DNA of 64,000 bases, from assembly GCA_029718625.1 (NCBI GenBank), contig CM056376.1, forward strand, positions 80,806,541 to 80,870,540, written 5' to 3'. Shown in pieces: positions 32,368 through 44,800 of the stretch; within the stretch, counting starts at the first letter, position 1; every line of letters begins with the position of its first letter. The notes under the pieces are model-generated. The model did not search any database. It saw nothing but the letters and a program-made list of their open reading frames with translations, and was not told the origin of the DNA. Made by a program: the position numbers and the translations under genes. The stretch is from Synaphobranchus kaupii. Taxonomy: Eukaryota; Chordata; Actinopteri; Anguilliformes; Synaphobranchidae.

Positions 32368-35300
32368 GCATGTTTGTCTATTGTACCAGCAGATTGATAG
32401 AAAAATATCACAATCCATTTGAGGAAGAAAAAAAAGAATCGCAATGACAAGTTGCATAATAGAAGTATCGTGACACTGTTAAATTACAGCATGGCAGAAC
32501 AATATGTATTTTGGTTTTCAGAAATTCCTGATGAGGAGATGCATCTGTGGTACTTTTTCTTTTGTAAAAAGGGGAGTGGTGCTAGCAAAGTATTTCACGA
32601 TGGTTTCTGGAGGAAGCAGTTCAAATATAAAACATCGGGTGAAGAACCACCCCCACAAAATCTTTTAGCTGCCAAAGCAATCCCCCTTTTGGCCTCTCCA
32701 TTCTTATAGAATATTTATCAGACAATTACAAGAGAAATGCGTCAGACACATCATGACACAATTTAAATATTGTGCCAACGCCTGTTTTCTTAAAAAAAAA
32801 AAAAACACTTAAAAAACTATTGAAAATTATTGATTTTCTGTGGAAAAACTACCTTCAGCATTTAAACTTTTCCCATAAACTATGGTGTGTGTGTGTGTGT
32901 GTGTGTGTATATTTGAGACCTTTATAGAGTATATCAGAGTACATTCGGAACTGCTTGATTCGCTTAGGATCACAGCAGTTCCGATATCCATGATATAGCA
33001 CAACCTCGAGTAAGTTATTGCTTTTATACAACAGTAGCTACTACATCAGTCATTAAAAAATCATGCCAATTTAACAGTTTTAGTGTTTAAATCAGCTAGA
33101 TTACATCTATCTCTGTGCATTCATAAAATAGTACCCTGATTGTTTATGAATTCAAAGTAATTTCGTTCTAAAGATGATACAATGTAATCATCAAATGTAA
33201 ACAAACTGCGGAGGGATATACAAGTTCGTATATCGTGGATATACGAACGGTTTGGAATGTGCTTGACCAATCACAATGCGCGGTCGGAACTCACTGTTGT
33301 ATAATTTAAAATATAGCTGGAAGCAGCAATTGAAGGGGCCGAGTAAAAAAGTTAGTCATCTGAACCAGCTGTTATAATCTTTACAAGCCCATCTCCATTT
33401 GATTTAAAATGCTGCAAACACTGGAAAAATACGTTTGACTGGCAAAAGTAATTTATGGTTACAAAACTTAATGGATCACGGTGGCTGTGTTGTTATCAAT
33501 ACATAACCATGAAAAGACATGTTTCACTGTTTTTGCGGCGTATATGTACCAAGTTTCAAACATAATCCCTGTCTCTGGCTGCAGTCTCCCAATAGGCGGG
33601 TCTCTCAAAGACAGCAGCAACCTCTCCGCTGGACACACAACTGACTGAAGGTGCAGTTCCACCGTGGGTGCAGGTTTACTAACCTCTGATAGATCACTTG
33701 ATTAGCCTGATGAGTGTTAGACTATCTGGACATGTCTTGAACATCTCTGCCAGACAGCTTATCTGCCTCTGTGAGCAAGGTCCCACGAGGCTCATTGGCT
33801 AAGTGATAGTAAGGACTAATCCTGCTGCTTACAAATGGCTCTCTGCTGAGAACATCAGCTACAGCATACCTTGAGCTCATATGTAGTGAGCTTCACAAGT
33901 TTGCATTTGTCCAACCCAGGCTTAATACCTGTTCTGGGCCTTATTGAATGATTAGGCTACTTGCAAGAGATCTAGGACTTATTCTTCATTTTGGTGACCA
34001 ATGTCCCAAAGTCCCCCATCCAAATAAGTGTGAGTGCTTAAGAGGAAGCATCTCAAAAAATCTGGATAGGCAAGGCTAACATTGCATAGTAGGGCATTCT
34101 TAGGGCAAGCAAAACCTTCTTACACCCTGGAAGTTAGTGTTAGCTTCCTAGATGTAGCCACATGTCTCTGTCTTCTCCTTAGGCCTCGATACCTAGCAGT
34201 CACTGAAAAAATATATATAATTAATTTGTGAAGCAAACAGATGTGGTTCACAGGGCTAACATAACGGAAAACATTAAATATTTACAAATGGAAAAAAACA
34301 ACTAATATTTGTGTAATAGCACGACTTGCAAGGGTGTCAAGAGCATCAAAACCTCACCTGAATGATTTAAAGCAGATACCCAAACATCTTACCGACATTG
34401 TGACAGATGGTGATTGGTGTGATGGTGTGTAGCCTTTATATATAGACGAATTACATGCTTTCAATAAGTTACCACCACCAACAAATAGGGAGCCACCCTC
34501 TCTGCCCATGAAACACCTTCTTGCAAAACATAGTAAATAATTTACAGACGGAATAACACCAATTTGCCTAGCTATTTGAATAAAAAGTTCCATATAGCAT
34601 TCACGCTACTTCAAAAACGTGCGCGCTATTCGCGTGCATTATGTAGGCTATTGTAATTCATTGCATGTAATTATTTTGTGGTAGGCGTAGTGTTTAACAT
34701 TCAAACGTAGTATGCATTAAGTAATGGGTTAAATGGGAACATGATGTGCTGAATGCGTTCCTGAAGCCTCACCAGATGTTCGTTTTTTATGCCAGCAGGA
34801 TATTATTTTACAATTCATGCGTGTGACTACAGCGCCGTCCCCTACCATACTGTAGCTCTATGTTCTCAGACCGCACAAACAATTGTATTCTGTGAATTTA
34901 GAACTACAACGAACGTCCGTCGCTTAAGTGAGTACTATTTCCATTGTTTCTCTGGTCTTATTATTTAGCATATAACAATCCTTCCCTGAGAAAATATTCC
35001 GCCTCATGTAATTAGGATGTGGTTTAAAAATTGGTTCAATGGTGCAGAATGTGTTTGTTCCTTGTTTGCACAAAACGTTCGTTGTGGTATGTTTTTCGTG
35101 AAATACTGGTGAAATATTGCATGAATAACGTATTTTTTTTCTCACAGTTCAAATAGCCCAGGCATATAGACAGGTTTCCACAAATCACATATCTAATATA
35201 TTTTGACAGTAAAACAAAATTCGAATATAGCCTATTAAATAAGTTTGTGGATGTTTTAAAACAGTATTTTGTTCACGCTTTAAGTAGCTGTAGTTAAATA

Positions 35301-35559
35301 GGCTACTTTTAGCACGCCACTTTCCTGTTTGAAAACTGTTGTTTAGGCTACTCTTACGTTTATGAGTATGAAAACGCTGTTTAACATGTAGGCTATACAG
35401 ACTTAAAAAGTTTATGGACTTCATTTTTAGAAATAAATTCTATGACCAGAAACGTTATTCGTTGCTCAGTTGAAGACTACTAAAAACGTAACGAATTTAA
35501 ACTTGAACTTGGAGCAGGGTATGTAGCTACCCAAAACAAGGAGTTAGTTGCTTTCATTG
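32368..35559. other. Upstream flank of the SLC6 gene
   Basis: No exon is recognised. There is a (TG)n microsatellite at about 32883-32908, and a repeated CGTATATCGTGGATATACGA palindrome near 33227. 33310-33350 (GCAGCAATTGAAGGGGCC) looks like a dispersed repeat. The region may hold an upstream untranslated exon or control elements of the SLC6 gene, but none can be shown. Confidence 0.35.
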
Positions 35560-35567
35560 TATAAAAT
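35560..35567 (+). promoter_or_regulatory. Possible TATA box of the SLC6 gene
   Basis: TATAAAAT lies 57 bases before the start codon. If used, transcription would begin near 35590 with a short leader. Alternatively CTGTCTCCTCAG at about 35596-35607 is a splice acceptor and the leader comes from an upstream exon. Confidence 0.35.
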
Positions 35568-35623
35568 GGGCTGCTCCTTGTTGTACACACTATCGCTGTC
35601 TCCTCAGATTTAGTGTAAAAGCT

Positions 35624-35816
35624 ATGGAACCCCCAGCTTCAGACACCCCCGCTAGTGGGGCGGAGAAGACAGAGACCATCAGGGGCCGTGGCAGTATGAT
35701 AAAGGACAGGGGGGAGTGGGCCAATAAAACGGAGTTCCGTCTGGCCATGGCTGGAGCGATTATTGGGCTGGGCAACATGTGGCGCTTCACCACTATGACC
35801 TACGCCAACGGAGGAG
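35624..35816 (+). CDS. SLC6 transporter exon 1
   Basis: The start ATG is the first in frame after the possible TATA box. It encodes a 28-residue polar tail, the RGEW gate motif and TM1 ([15 protein letters not shown]). The donor is GGAG|GTAAGT. Confidence 0.88.
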
Positions 35817-38800
35817 GTAAGTAGAAATAGCGAGTGATGTGCAGTTCGCAAACGAATCGGTATTTTTGAACGACTCTTTATGCTGAGTACGACCGGCGGT
35901 AGCTATGGGCAGGGGTGGGCTCACCAAACGTGCGTCTTGCCCACCCAATCAAAAGTTAAGAAAAAAAATACATTTTGTTCAGCCAATGGAAAAATAGCAC
36001 AGAAAATACCAGTACCGTTTCTAACTTCTGATTGGGTGGGCAACCTACAGCCCGCCTCCAAAGTCTCCCACTGCTCACCCCCTCTTCTCGTCGTGTTCAG
36101 GCACAAACACACAGAGCTCTGAAGCAGACCCGTCCGCTGCACAGAGTGTCTCTCCGGAGTCTCAGTGTCATGCCGAGGGGAGGGGTGTTGCCATGACAAC
36201 TATGAACTCTGATGGCTCAGATTGCACACGCATAGGGCAAGGCAAATTAGTGTTCTAAATGTTAGTTTAACTTTAGTTAAGTTTTTGTTTATTGCGCTTA
36301 TTTTTGTCAGGGATCATGTACAAAAACAGTAATCTCAGAGAGAGGAGAAAATGTGCATGTGACCGTTTGAAAATTGGATAGCCTATTATCGGTTTCATCT
36401 GCAACAAGTTATTTCTCCAAGTTATCTTGCATCTTTAACCCCTTCCGCCATACCATGTTGCATGGGCGAACGCAAAACCTGGTTATTCTTGCTCATGAGA
36501 AGGCCATTACATCGGCTCTTGGATTAAAGTAGGCTAGCCAACGTTTTTTGTCGACTCGACAGTTCGAGGGAATCGTGCTTACCCACGGCTCTGACTCTAT
36601 TACTCTATATTGTAGCCAGTAACAGACGTTGCAGGAACGTCCCTGAATGTCCCATAAATGTTATGAGCACAACGTCATATCATTTTCGTTGCTTGAACGT
36701 CCCCGGAAAATTCAAATTAAATGTCATATTGTAACCAAACACCTTCCTAGGACTTTAATAACGTTCTAGTAATGTTTTTAGGACATCCCTAGGGAAACGT
36801 CACATCATAACTTGAGACTAAAATAGGACGTCCTTGGGACGTCCACTGTGCTGGGTAGCTACTACCCAACTCTCATCACCACAAAATCAACTCGACTCAG
36901 AGCCGTGAACCGCGGCAATATCTGACGTGACACAAACCAAAGGCCTTTCGAGTTTTAACAGAGGAAGAGCAAATGCTGTAGCCTACACCACGCCTACTCA
37001 GCGTGGATCAACCAGAAACATTGACAAAGGTATTCTATTAGGTCTAATGATATTCCGAGACGCCTACTTTTTATTACGAAATTATTAGCCACATGTGTCT
37101 GTTTGCAACCGAATTGCAGTAGCCTATAAAACAGAATTAATATGCGATTGTGTTCAGCTAATGACAGCAAATAGGCGACTTCTTATTTAAAGTGGTGGTT
37201 TATTTTAGAACTCTTGACCAACAACAACATTGAACAGATAAATACAATTTTGCATAATAGAATAAATAAATAGCCTAATGGTTCAAATAAACATATTTTA
37301 TGGTGTCCAAATAAATCTTTACCAAAAAGGCTACTATTTAAAACTAATAAACGAAACGGGCTCCTGTAGCCTACACACACACGCATCAAGATCTGGCTTG
37401 TTTGTCGGATTTGGCTGGCTAGCTCTCCTATAGCCTAGGCCTACACCCATCCATCCACCACAGTTTCAGTAGCTAATAATTTGAGTAGGTATTGACTCAC
37501 TTTGATAGTTTAAAGAACGATTTGCCAAAAAAAGTGTCCCACTTTGCCACAAACCACCCTACTGGATTCTAGGATCTGATAAAAAAAAAAAAGATTTATA
37601 TTTGCATAGACTAATAAAATGGCTATAGCCTATGCAAATAGAACATTCAATGTCTATTCTTACATGTAGCTAATATCTAACGTTACAATCAATGACAATT
37701 ATATTTTAGCCTACATGTAGGCTATAGGCTTAACGTTTAACTTCTGCTAGAATAACGGAGATGGGAAAGTCGTAGCCTACATAAATGTAAACTGGATGCG
37801 ATTGCAAACTAGCTTGAAAAGTAAGGGAGAGTGAACAGAAAACACTGAACATTGGCTATTAGAAAATGATTATCAATCAGGTCTGAATAAAATATCAAAG
37901 CTCGTTGACTAACTTAATTTGCTACCAGGTAGCCTAGACTCTGCTATCTGAAACAGCTTCAAATTCCAGCTCGCGCCGCTGGGAGAAAAAGATGCGGCTC
38001 GGGTAGTTCGAAAGAATCAAACAAACGGACCGTACTGTATTAACCGGAAGTACCAAAAACTTACAACTCCAACTCTTCAAACCGAACGGTACGGAAAGAG
38101 CCGACTCAGAGAAACATTTCATATGACAACTGTGACAACAAGTGTGTGTTTCAATAATCATCAAATGCAAAAGTGCATTTTGCCTCTTCATTTTCATGTA
38201 GCCTACCTACGCACTTTTTTTCAGAAAATTTCAATGCAAAGTCTATTTGTCTTTTCAATGCAAGACACACCTGTCATAATTAAAATGCAAATGGCTACCA
38301 TCAAATCTGTACGTTTGAAATAACGTTTTCTTCTTGTTACTGCATAGTTGATGACAAAAAGGAAATATTTCACTTGCATGTTTAAAGCATAGACATGCAT
38401 GTGAACTAGCCTTTACTGCGCAGGTCCAGGCAGTGTACAGTAGATGCTAGTTTGCACTTTCCCAGCATTAGTTCATTTGGCATCTTTAAATTAGTTTAAT
38501 CTCTAAATTCTGTGATTTGATCCTTCATTGATCATGTTTATGTCGTAGGATGACAAATGTAACCACATGACTTGTAATAGGTACTGTTCTGCACTTCAGT
38601 AAAACAAATAAACATATTATTCATTCCTACACCTGCTGACAACAGTCCAGATTTTAAGCATGCTGCTCAAATGTGCAACTGCAGCACGCATACCAGGATT
38701 TAACTCTAACCCTGCCACGCTGCCACCTCAACTGATTCCTCTGTCGGCGTCAGGTTTGTAGAAGACCAACATGATGACATTTCTTTCCGCAGGTGCATTC

Positions 38801-41800
38801 CTCCTCCCGTACTTTGTGTCCCTTTTGTTCTGCGGGATGCCCGTGTTTTTCCTGGAGACAGCGCTCGGACAGTACACCGGTGAAGGCGCTTTCACTGCCT
38901 GGAGGAAGATATGCCCCATGTTTCAGGGTAAAATGAGCCTGGACCTGTGCTATTACAACAGGAAAAAGAAAGAAAAAGTATCCAAAAATGTGCAGAACAT
39001 TTGGTAACGCTTCACATTCATCTTCATAAAGCATCCACTAGCAAAGGCTTTACATTATAAGTGCATAGAGCATCATGGATGATGTGTTGTTTATCTTAAT
39101 TGTCATGTCACCATTCCTTTGTGTCATGGACTACAGAACATATTCAATAGTGCATACTGAGCCCCTTATACAAACCCCAATTCCAAAAAAGTTGGGACAG
39201 TATGTAAAATGCAAGTAAAAGCAGAAAGCAGTGATTTGTAAATTCTCTTTTACATATATTTAATTGAAAACAGTATAAAGAAAAGATATTTAATGTTTTA
39301 CTTTATCAACTTTATTGATTTTTGTAAATATATGCTAATTCCGAATTTGATGCCTACAACACGTTCCAAAAAAGTTGGGACAGGGGCAACATAAGACTGG
39401 GAAGGTTGTGGAATGTTCAAAAAACACCTTCCACAGGTAAACAGGTGAATAGGTAACAGCTATCATGACTGGGTATAAAAGGAGCATCCACCAAGGCTCG
39501 GGCGTTTACAAGCAGAGATTGGTAGCGGTTTGCCACTTTGCGAAAAACTGTGATCGAATAGTCCAGCAGTTTCTCAACGCGCGATTGCAAGGAATTTAGG
39601 GATTTAACCATCTATCATTGCTTTCTGTTTTTATTTACATTTTATTCACTGTCCCAGCTTTTTTTGGAATTGGGGTTTGTAATACAGAATTACAATCATA
39701 CAAAACATTAAGTAACCTGGAATGGATCTGACATTAGGAACACAGACCTAAGAATACTGCACATTATCCAGTCATTAGCTGTCCAGATATTATTAAATAA
39801 TAGGTGAATTAAGTGTTCATTAATATTTTTATTTATTACATTTTTTTAAATGAATATTAATATTTCTAAAATGGTATGTTGTGAGGCTGTTATATACACA
39901 ATAGTATACGGTGCATTCATGAATGCATCGTATTCATAATGAATGTACGACAACCACACTAAAGAAATCGTAGCACCACCTGAGAACGATTCTACCCGAG
40001 GATCAGCGATTTAAGTGCTATAAACGTAATCCGTCTCTAATAGATTCTTAATCACTCAGGAAGTATATAACAGTTAAAAGTGTGTATGAATCCATTGTAC
40101 AATTTCTGATATACAGTGTTACAAGGCTGTGTGATGGAGCACTGTAAATGCATTATTTATTATGAATTCATAAGTCCCATACATACCTAAGCCTAATGTT
40201 TTTTGAGAATACTGTAGAAGACTGCACAATGTTCCCCATCAAGAGTACACGTACAGCCCCATCTACTTTTGGTCAAATCTGTCTGCTTTTTGTAACATAG
40301 GAGAAGACATGCCACTGAAGGCCTCTTCCCACTGATGAACATACAGTACTGGAATTAACCTTTTTTTTTTTACTGTATTCTGTGGTACTGTATAACTGTA
40401 AATCATGACCACACTACCTTTAATAATGCATTTACAAACTATGCTATGCAATTAGAAATGACCGTTTTATGAAGCTTTGTAACAGACATTATAGCTTAAT
40501 GGATGAATTTGATGGTACTATGAAGTTGTGGTTGTTGCACGCTTCTTAATGCATTTGTAAAACAGAAAACACATCAATGTGCTTTGCTTTTCTTCCGTTT
40601 TTAGGAATTCATAGGTAAATATACAAGGCTGGACCAAGAGTGGTCACCTTAGTGTGACCTGGGTTATGTCCATATTTGGGCCTGGGGATGTTGCCAGCCC
40701 ACATATATTCTTTGGCATACTGAACCATGCTCTTCTTGTTGATTGTTGTGTTTTTTCAGCTACCATAATACTTTTAACATGGGGAAAATTCCAGATCCCA
40801 TTTCATTGTTAAAAAAATGTCACAACAAGAATATTCCCAACACACTCTTAGAATATTTGTATTGTTCCAAACAGGTTCTGTCAAAGTCAGAGAAAAATAT
40901 TAGCTTAGACATTTACTGGTAGCATCCCCTCATTGTTATATTTAGTCGTGAAAAACCACAATGAATCATGAAAAATCACAAGAGGATATAGTTCAAATAT
41001 ATTTTGATACTTTTCCAAATGTGCATGGGAATGCAAGATTTATTGAACATTACAAATATTCATAATAAAATGAACATGAATGACCATGTCATATAAAACA
41101 TTGGGATAACAAAACTGTTAAAAAAATAATATTCCAATATAATTCCTACATTGTTCCTAGTGACTTAAAAATAAAGCACAGGGGACAGACTTACAACCTA
41201 CATTACATACATAGCCTAATATTCTGGGAGTGTTTGGGAATGAAAAATGTAATTTAGATTTGTACATTAACCTTTTTTGTTCTCTCCTGTTTGTTTTATT
41301 ATTCTTTTTTAGGCATCGGAATTGCTTCTCAAGTCATTGTCATATATCAGAGTATCTGCGGTGTCGTCAGTTTAGCCTGGACCCTTTTCTACCTCTACAG
41401 CTCCTTTAAAACACCGCTACCATGGTCTGAATGCGACAACGCGTGGAACACAGGTATGAAGCTTAATTTGTTCTCAAGAAGATGGCTCCAATGATGTACG
41501 GTAAACAAGGACTGTTTCTATATCCAAACTTAATCATATACATAACGTGAAAACTTGTGTAGCACCCAGAGCAAACTGCTTATAGGTTAAGCTCAATGCA
41601 TTGCGAGTCCTTTTGGTCATGCACTTGAAATGCAATGTAAAGCTGAAATTATCAATTTCAGGGCAAAATAAACAGTATAATTATTGAGATAAACTCAAAA
41701 TTCCGACGTGAAAAATATTGTAGTTTAGTAATGTTTCAATGGAACGAACCAAAATCATACATTTATTTAATAAAAAATAAATTTCACTAATATCAAGGTT

Positions 41801-44800
41801 TCATAATTATTGGCGCCCCTGGTTTAGTACTTGGTGCAACCACCTCTGGCAAGGATAACAGCATGGAGTTTATCGCAATAATTATATTGTTTATATTTTT
41901 TTAAGTATTTTGTGTGGATTGCCAGTCAGAGGTGCCAATAATTCTGGAGCGCACTGTATATCTCACAAAGGTATATATCTCAAACAGGCAATTACTCAGT
42001 CATACAAAACTGATCTTTGTTGTTCACAAGTATCTAGTATTCTAAAGGACAGTCTAGGTATGGTGAATGCAAAATAAGAACATCTCAACATTTGAAATTA
42101 AGTGAGAGAAAATTTGGTTTTGGCATGAAATGTACTACTATATGCTTCTACAGTAAATGAATGTAGTGTACCTCACCATAAGAAAGAACAGTGTTGGAGA
42201 GTAGTTTAACTATGTGCAGTTAAAATAGTAGTTTAATTACATTTTGTAGCAGTTTTCCGGTAGTTAAACTACATTCAAATTTGTGTAGCAGTTGTAGTAG
42301 TTAATAACTTTTTTGTCATTTTGAGGTGCAGTTAACTACAGGAACTACCAACTACTTCTGGACCTAAAATATTTTTTTTACAAACCCGTTCAACCAAATA
42401 CTGCCTCCTCTTTCTCTTTTCACTCTAATGCTGATTGGTGAGAACCATTCTGCTCCACTACAGTTGCCAACAGTCAACAGCCAATTGCCACACATTGCTG
42501 GTTTTCCCCACTGAGCTGTATAGTGGTTATCCCTGTGTGCAAAAATAATGTATTGCTCACATGTGTGTCAACTATGGCCCAATTTAAGCAAATACTTAAT
42601 ACTAACTCAAAAGAAAAAAAAATCTTTTCACATGTGAGCTTTGCAAACCAAATATGCAAACCATCTCCACAGCATAGACAACAAACATTAATCTAAGAAC
42701 CCATATAAAGGTCAGTATTAACATATGGCCAATTTAAAATGTTTTACATTAGCCAAGATAATATGTTCTGCTCTGGCATGTAATCTGAGATGTCCATTGG
42801 TTGCACCATTGTTATGACCTTGTTTGTAAAAGGTGCAAGATAAAATAATTTTTACAAAAGTAATAAAAAGAGAATGCTGCCTTGGCGTTAAATAGTGTCA
42901 AAATGGAGAGGTGCTCATTGTGGGGTTGGGTTTGTATCCATATACAAAATAATTACAATTAATAGGTCAACAGCACTGCAAAACTCCAAGGCACTCAATT
43001 TCCAGTGACAGTTGCCCAGTCCAGTTAAAACGCCTTTATTATTTGGCTATATCATAATAGAAAAGCACACCAACGCATGTCGGCACGACTCGGCAACACA
43101 TGCCTTCATCAGGGTACAGGGAACATGTTGCAGTGTACCTTGATGAAGGGTACTGATGGTGCCAACATGCGTTAGTGCATTTTGTATTATGATATTGCCC
43201 AATAATCCCTTATGGAAAAATAATATACTGCAGTATATTGTAAATGTATCAAAATTATCTTCACAATATATTTAAAATATACTGCAGTTTATTACATTTC
43301 CATAAGGGAATAAAGGCTTTTTCACTGGAGACTGAGTGCCTTGGAGTTTTGTTGTGCTGTCGGCCTACTAATTCTAATTTTCATCCATGAAAGAATTTTT
43401 GTCAGCAACATTTTGAAGTGTATGATAATTTCTTGAGTAATTGTAGTTTCACAAGCTAGATTTCTCTTTAGGGTAGCTTGGCTGTCGTTCAACTAATTCC
43501 ATTGTGAAGTAATTGTTTCAGGGTAGTTTCCCCAACACTGGGAAAGGAACTGATGTGGAATTCAATCACACATAAAACTGTGACTTTGGGTGGAACAGCA
43601 TTGTCAACAGGAGACAGAGGAACAAGGGTAGGGTGCCACAAGGCACATAGGGAAACAATCATTCTTTGCCAGTATCCAGCACAATCATTGCAAGCGGGTA
43701 ACATATCTATTGAGATTACACTTTCAGAGTAAGAAGGGTATAAGTGGCTGCAAGCATAGCAGTCGACAGATACTGTAGGCAACCAAATTTGCAGAATTTG
43801 AGAATTCATGTGAATACTTAATGGATCTCTTCCCTGCTTTTGCACAAATATCCCATAAATCCATATGCAAACCAAAATTATTGGCAATGCACATTTTTGT
43901 TTACTGGTGGAGAATTGTTGTTTCAGCAATGGTAAAATTGTGACCCATTTCCAGCAAGTTTCCAACGTACGTGTTAGCAACGGTTTGCCATCACAAATGT
44001 TGTACAATACTTTATTGATTCAGTTTATTTGGTCAGTTGTTATGACAGGCTTGTACTGAATGTCAAAAAGTGATGAATATTAAAGGGATAGTTTGGAATT
44101 TTGGACATAATGTCTCAATTACGACTTACCCATGATGTAGTTGATTGATGGAAACCATTTTCAGCTAATTCCATGCTGTCCCTTCTTTTGGACATACACA
44201 CGTTGCTAATGCTAGCGCAACTCTAAGGTAACCGGTAGCATCCGGTAGCAACTACCAAACGTACTTAAACACTCCACAGTGCGCCCAAAGCAAATAAAAT
44301 ACGACGACAGTCTATCTGGGTTATTTTGAGTGTTTATACCATCGTTTTTGAAGTCAAACTATCGTTGAATCCTTTACTTTGTGCTGACCTATATTCTCTG
44401 TGGAAGTACGGCGGCGGAGCGAGCGTGGCCATTGCAACTTGTTGCTCTTCTTTGTTGTTGTAGTTGACCAGTGCCGGCAATACATTCGTAGGTAACGTAA
44501 AGTATCGCTCCGCCGCCGTACTTCCACAGAAAATATAGGTCAGCACAAAGTAAAGGATTCAACGATAGTTTGACTTCAAAAACGATGGTATAAACTGTCA
44601 AAATAACCCCGAAAGACTGTCGTCGTACTTTATTTGCTTTGGGTGCACTGTGAAGTGTTTAAGTGCATTTGGTAGTGGATGCTACCGGTTTCCATAGAGT
44701 TGCGCTAGCATTGGCAACGTGTGTATGTCCAAAAGAAGGGACAGCATGGAATTAGCTGAAAATGGTTTCCATCAATCAACTACATCATGGGTAAATCGTA

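Noticed and set aside
39417..39611. Minus-strand 64-codon ORF
   Set aside because: It lies in the middle of the TA-flanked MITE and shows no transposase motif.
43489..44007. 172-codon minus-strand ORF in an SLC6 intron
   Set aside because: No recognisable domain, crosses the end of a transposon at 43540, and has no splice or promoter support.
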